Below are positions 5,540-6,377 of a stretch of DNA of 6,377 nt, piece after piece; position 1 is the first letter of the stretch, and every line of letters begins with the position of its first letter. The DNA lies in assembly GCA_016186525.1 (NCBI GenBank), contig JACPLM010000047.1:1-6377 (forward strand), in the 5' to 3' direction. The notes under the pieces were generated by a model, which worked only from the letters and a program-made list of their open reading frames with translations, did no database searches and was not told where the DNA came from. The position numbers were made by a program, and so were the translations under genes. The stretch comes from Candidatus Nealsoniibacteriota bacterium. Its GTDB lineage: Bacteria > Patescibacteriota > Minisyncoccia > Minisyncoccales > MHMH01.

Positions 5540-6377
5540 TTATTGCCAAAAGCTATTTATTAAATTTCCCACGCTGGCAAATATTTTCTTAAACCAAATA
5601 ACAGGCGGTACTTCCTTATATTCCGGCAAGGGGTACTGGACAATGACGTCTTTATCTTTTGAGCAAGCATAGCCGTCGCTGTCTGTTGCTTCTAATCTCA
5701 CGGTATTATTAAGAGTTGAGAATCGCACATGGGGAGAAGGCACAGCGTTATTGGTGCCGTCAACGAAAACGCCTGTGCCAGAAAGAATTGTCCAAAGATA
5801 GGACAGAGCTCCTCCAAAGCTTTCAGTGCCGCTGGAGTCAAACTCCACGGTTTCCCCTGTGGTTGGTTCTGTGGGCGTATAGCTAAAAACAACCCAAGGA
5901 GAAGCGTGCTTGTTTGTCTTCAACTGGCTGGAGTTTGACCACTCTGACCAATTGCCTTGATTATCTTTAACTCTGACATGCCAAAAATATGTAGTGTTCC
6001 ATGTAAGTTCTGAAATCCAATCGCCTCCCGGGTCTGGAAGGTCATCGTCTTGAGAAAGGTCTAAAACATAGGAAGTTGATGGCGAATTAACCAAATGGTT
6101 GAACTTTGGGGAATTAAAGCCCGAGTTGTCATCTACTTCAATTTCGTAAGCGGCTTGGGGGTCGCTATCCGGATCGGAATAGGTCCAGCTGAAAGTGGGC
6201 ACTGCTTTTCCTTTGAAAGCGCAGCGGTTCCAGCTGACTTCGGAAGCGGATGGCTTGCCGGGGGGAGAGTTAAAATTTAAACTGGTTTTCACTTTATAAT
6301 CAGTCCCCTTAAAATTAATCCAGCCCAAAATTTTATCTGACCAAGCGTAGCCGGAAAAATCTCCGTTAACTTTATTA
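5540..6377 (-). CDS. Surface or secreted protein with FN3-like and PKD-like domains, 5' end off the window
   Basis: The last 278 residues are present; the frame stays open to base 6376, and a TTG at 6328 is internal, not a convincing start. Residues 9-22 read GYAWSDKILGWINF, a motif I associate with repeat-bearing surface proteins of Parcubacteria and other uncultured bacteria. An FN3-like sandwich follows at about 44-155 (SWTYSDPDSDP, then TTYFWHVRVKDNQGNWSEWS). A PKD-like domain spans about 158-248 (VVFSYTPTEPTTGETVEFDSSGT, condensed here as its opening strands; LSYLWTI; VRLEATDSDGYA). The C-terminal tail after YPLPEYKEVPP has no membrane helix or sorting motif. Asp-rich turns suggest calcium binding. 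The likely role is extracellular adhesion or structure; the ligand is unknown. The stop lies 41 bases before the clpB ATG with no clear terminator, so read-through into clpB is possible. Confidence 0.8.
   Translation of the reverse strand, partial: NKVNGDFSGYAWSDKILGWINFKGTDYKVKTSLNFNSPPGKPSASEVSWNRCAFKGKAVPTFSWTYSDPDSDPQAAYEIEVDDNSGFNSPKFNHLVNSPSTSYVLDLSQDDDLPDPGGDWISELTWNTTYFWHVRVKDNQGNWSEWSNSSQLKTNKHASPWVVFSYTPTEPTTGETVEFDSSGTESFGGALSYLWTILSGTGVFVDGTNNAVPSPHVRFSTLNNTVRLEATDSDGYACSKDKDVIVQYPLPEYKEVPPVIWFKKIFASVGNLINSFWQ
6311..6352 (-). other. GYAWS-x-GWINF surface-protein motif
   Basis: This encodes GYAWSDKILGWINF in the partial surface protein, followed by a short linker to the FN3-like domain. 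Related motifs of the form GYAWSENIGWINF often occur several times per protein in such families, so further copies may lie beyond the right edge. Its structural role is not known to me. Confidence 0.5.

Noticed and set aside
3121..5672. Several open frames of 84-124 codons, on both strands, overlapping clpB
   Set aside because: They are shadows of the 895-codon ClpB frame, which carries every expected AAA+ motif.
5698..6280. Other open frames overlapping the surface-protein gene
   Set aside because: They overlap a frame with clear FN3-like and PKD-like patterns and have no initiation signals.
6326..6328. TTG at 6328 as the start of the surface-protein gene
   Set aside because: The frame continues upstream to the window edge, and the upstream residues complete the GYAWS...GWINF motif, so the TTG codes for an internal Leu.

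Overview
The window is a compact bacterial segment with every recognisable gene on the minus strand, so transcription runs from high to low coordinates. Intergenic gaps are 3 to 71 bases. I infer a Candidate Phyla Radiation bacterium, most likely Parcubacteria-like. The reasons are a surface protein with the GYAWS...GWINF motif plus FN3-like and PKD-like domains, a short membrane-anchored HtrA relative without a PDZ domain, an ER-type (S26B) signal peptidase and small orphan membrane proteins. This comes from family resemblance, not a search. TGA and TAA act as ordinary stops.

In transcription order the layout is as follows. (1) The 3' part of a secreted or surface protein with FN3-like and PKD-like domains runs off the right edge. 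(2) A full-length ClpB-type disaggregase of 895 aa starts at 5498, behind a TTGATA-17-TAGATT promoter that would give an almost leaderless message. (3) Three bases after the clpB stop comes an HtrA/DegP-fold protein anchored by one N-terminal helix. All three catalytic triad positions are replaced (Asp, Asn, Asn), so it looks like a pseudoprotease. (4) An orphan polytopic membrane protein of 274 aa follows, with a perfect extended -10 (TGATATAAT) six bases before its ATG, again predicting a leaderless message. (5) A small secreted beta-rich protein with a SipW-type signal peptide has its own TTGACA promoter and a markedly higher G+C content. (6) A strong intrinsic terminator follows. (7) A Ser/His-type signal peptidase of the SipW/Sec11 class runs off the left edge.

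Two functional themes stand out. The first is proteostasis: ClpB is translationally coupled to an inactive membrane-bound HtrA homologue, and the ClpB carries an LGF tripeptide where ClpC-type unfoldases carry their ClpP-docking loop. The second is cell-surface export: a SipW-class signal peptidase sits beside a protein bearing the matching signal peptide. This recalls the tasA/sipW pairing of Bacillus, but here the substrate comes first and a terminator separates the two genes. There is no gene-free stretch longer than about 75 bases, and I saw no tRNA, rRNA, CRISPR array, insertion sequence or riboswitch.
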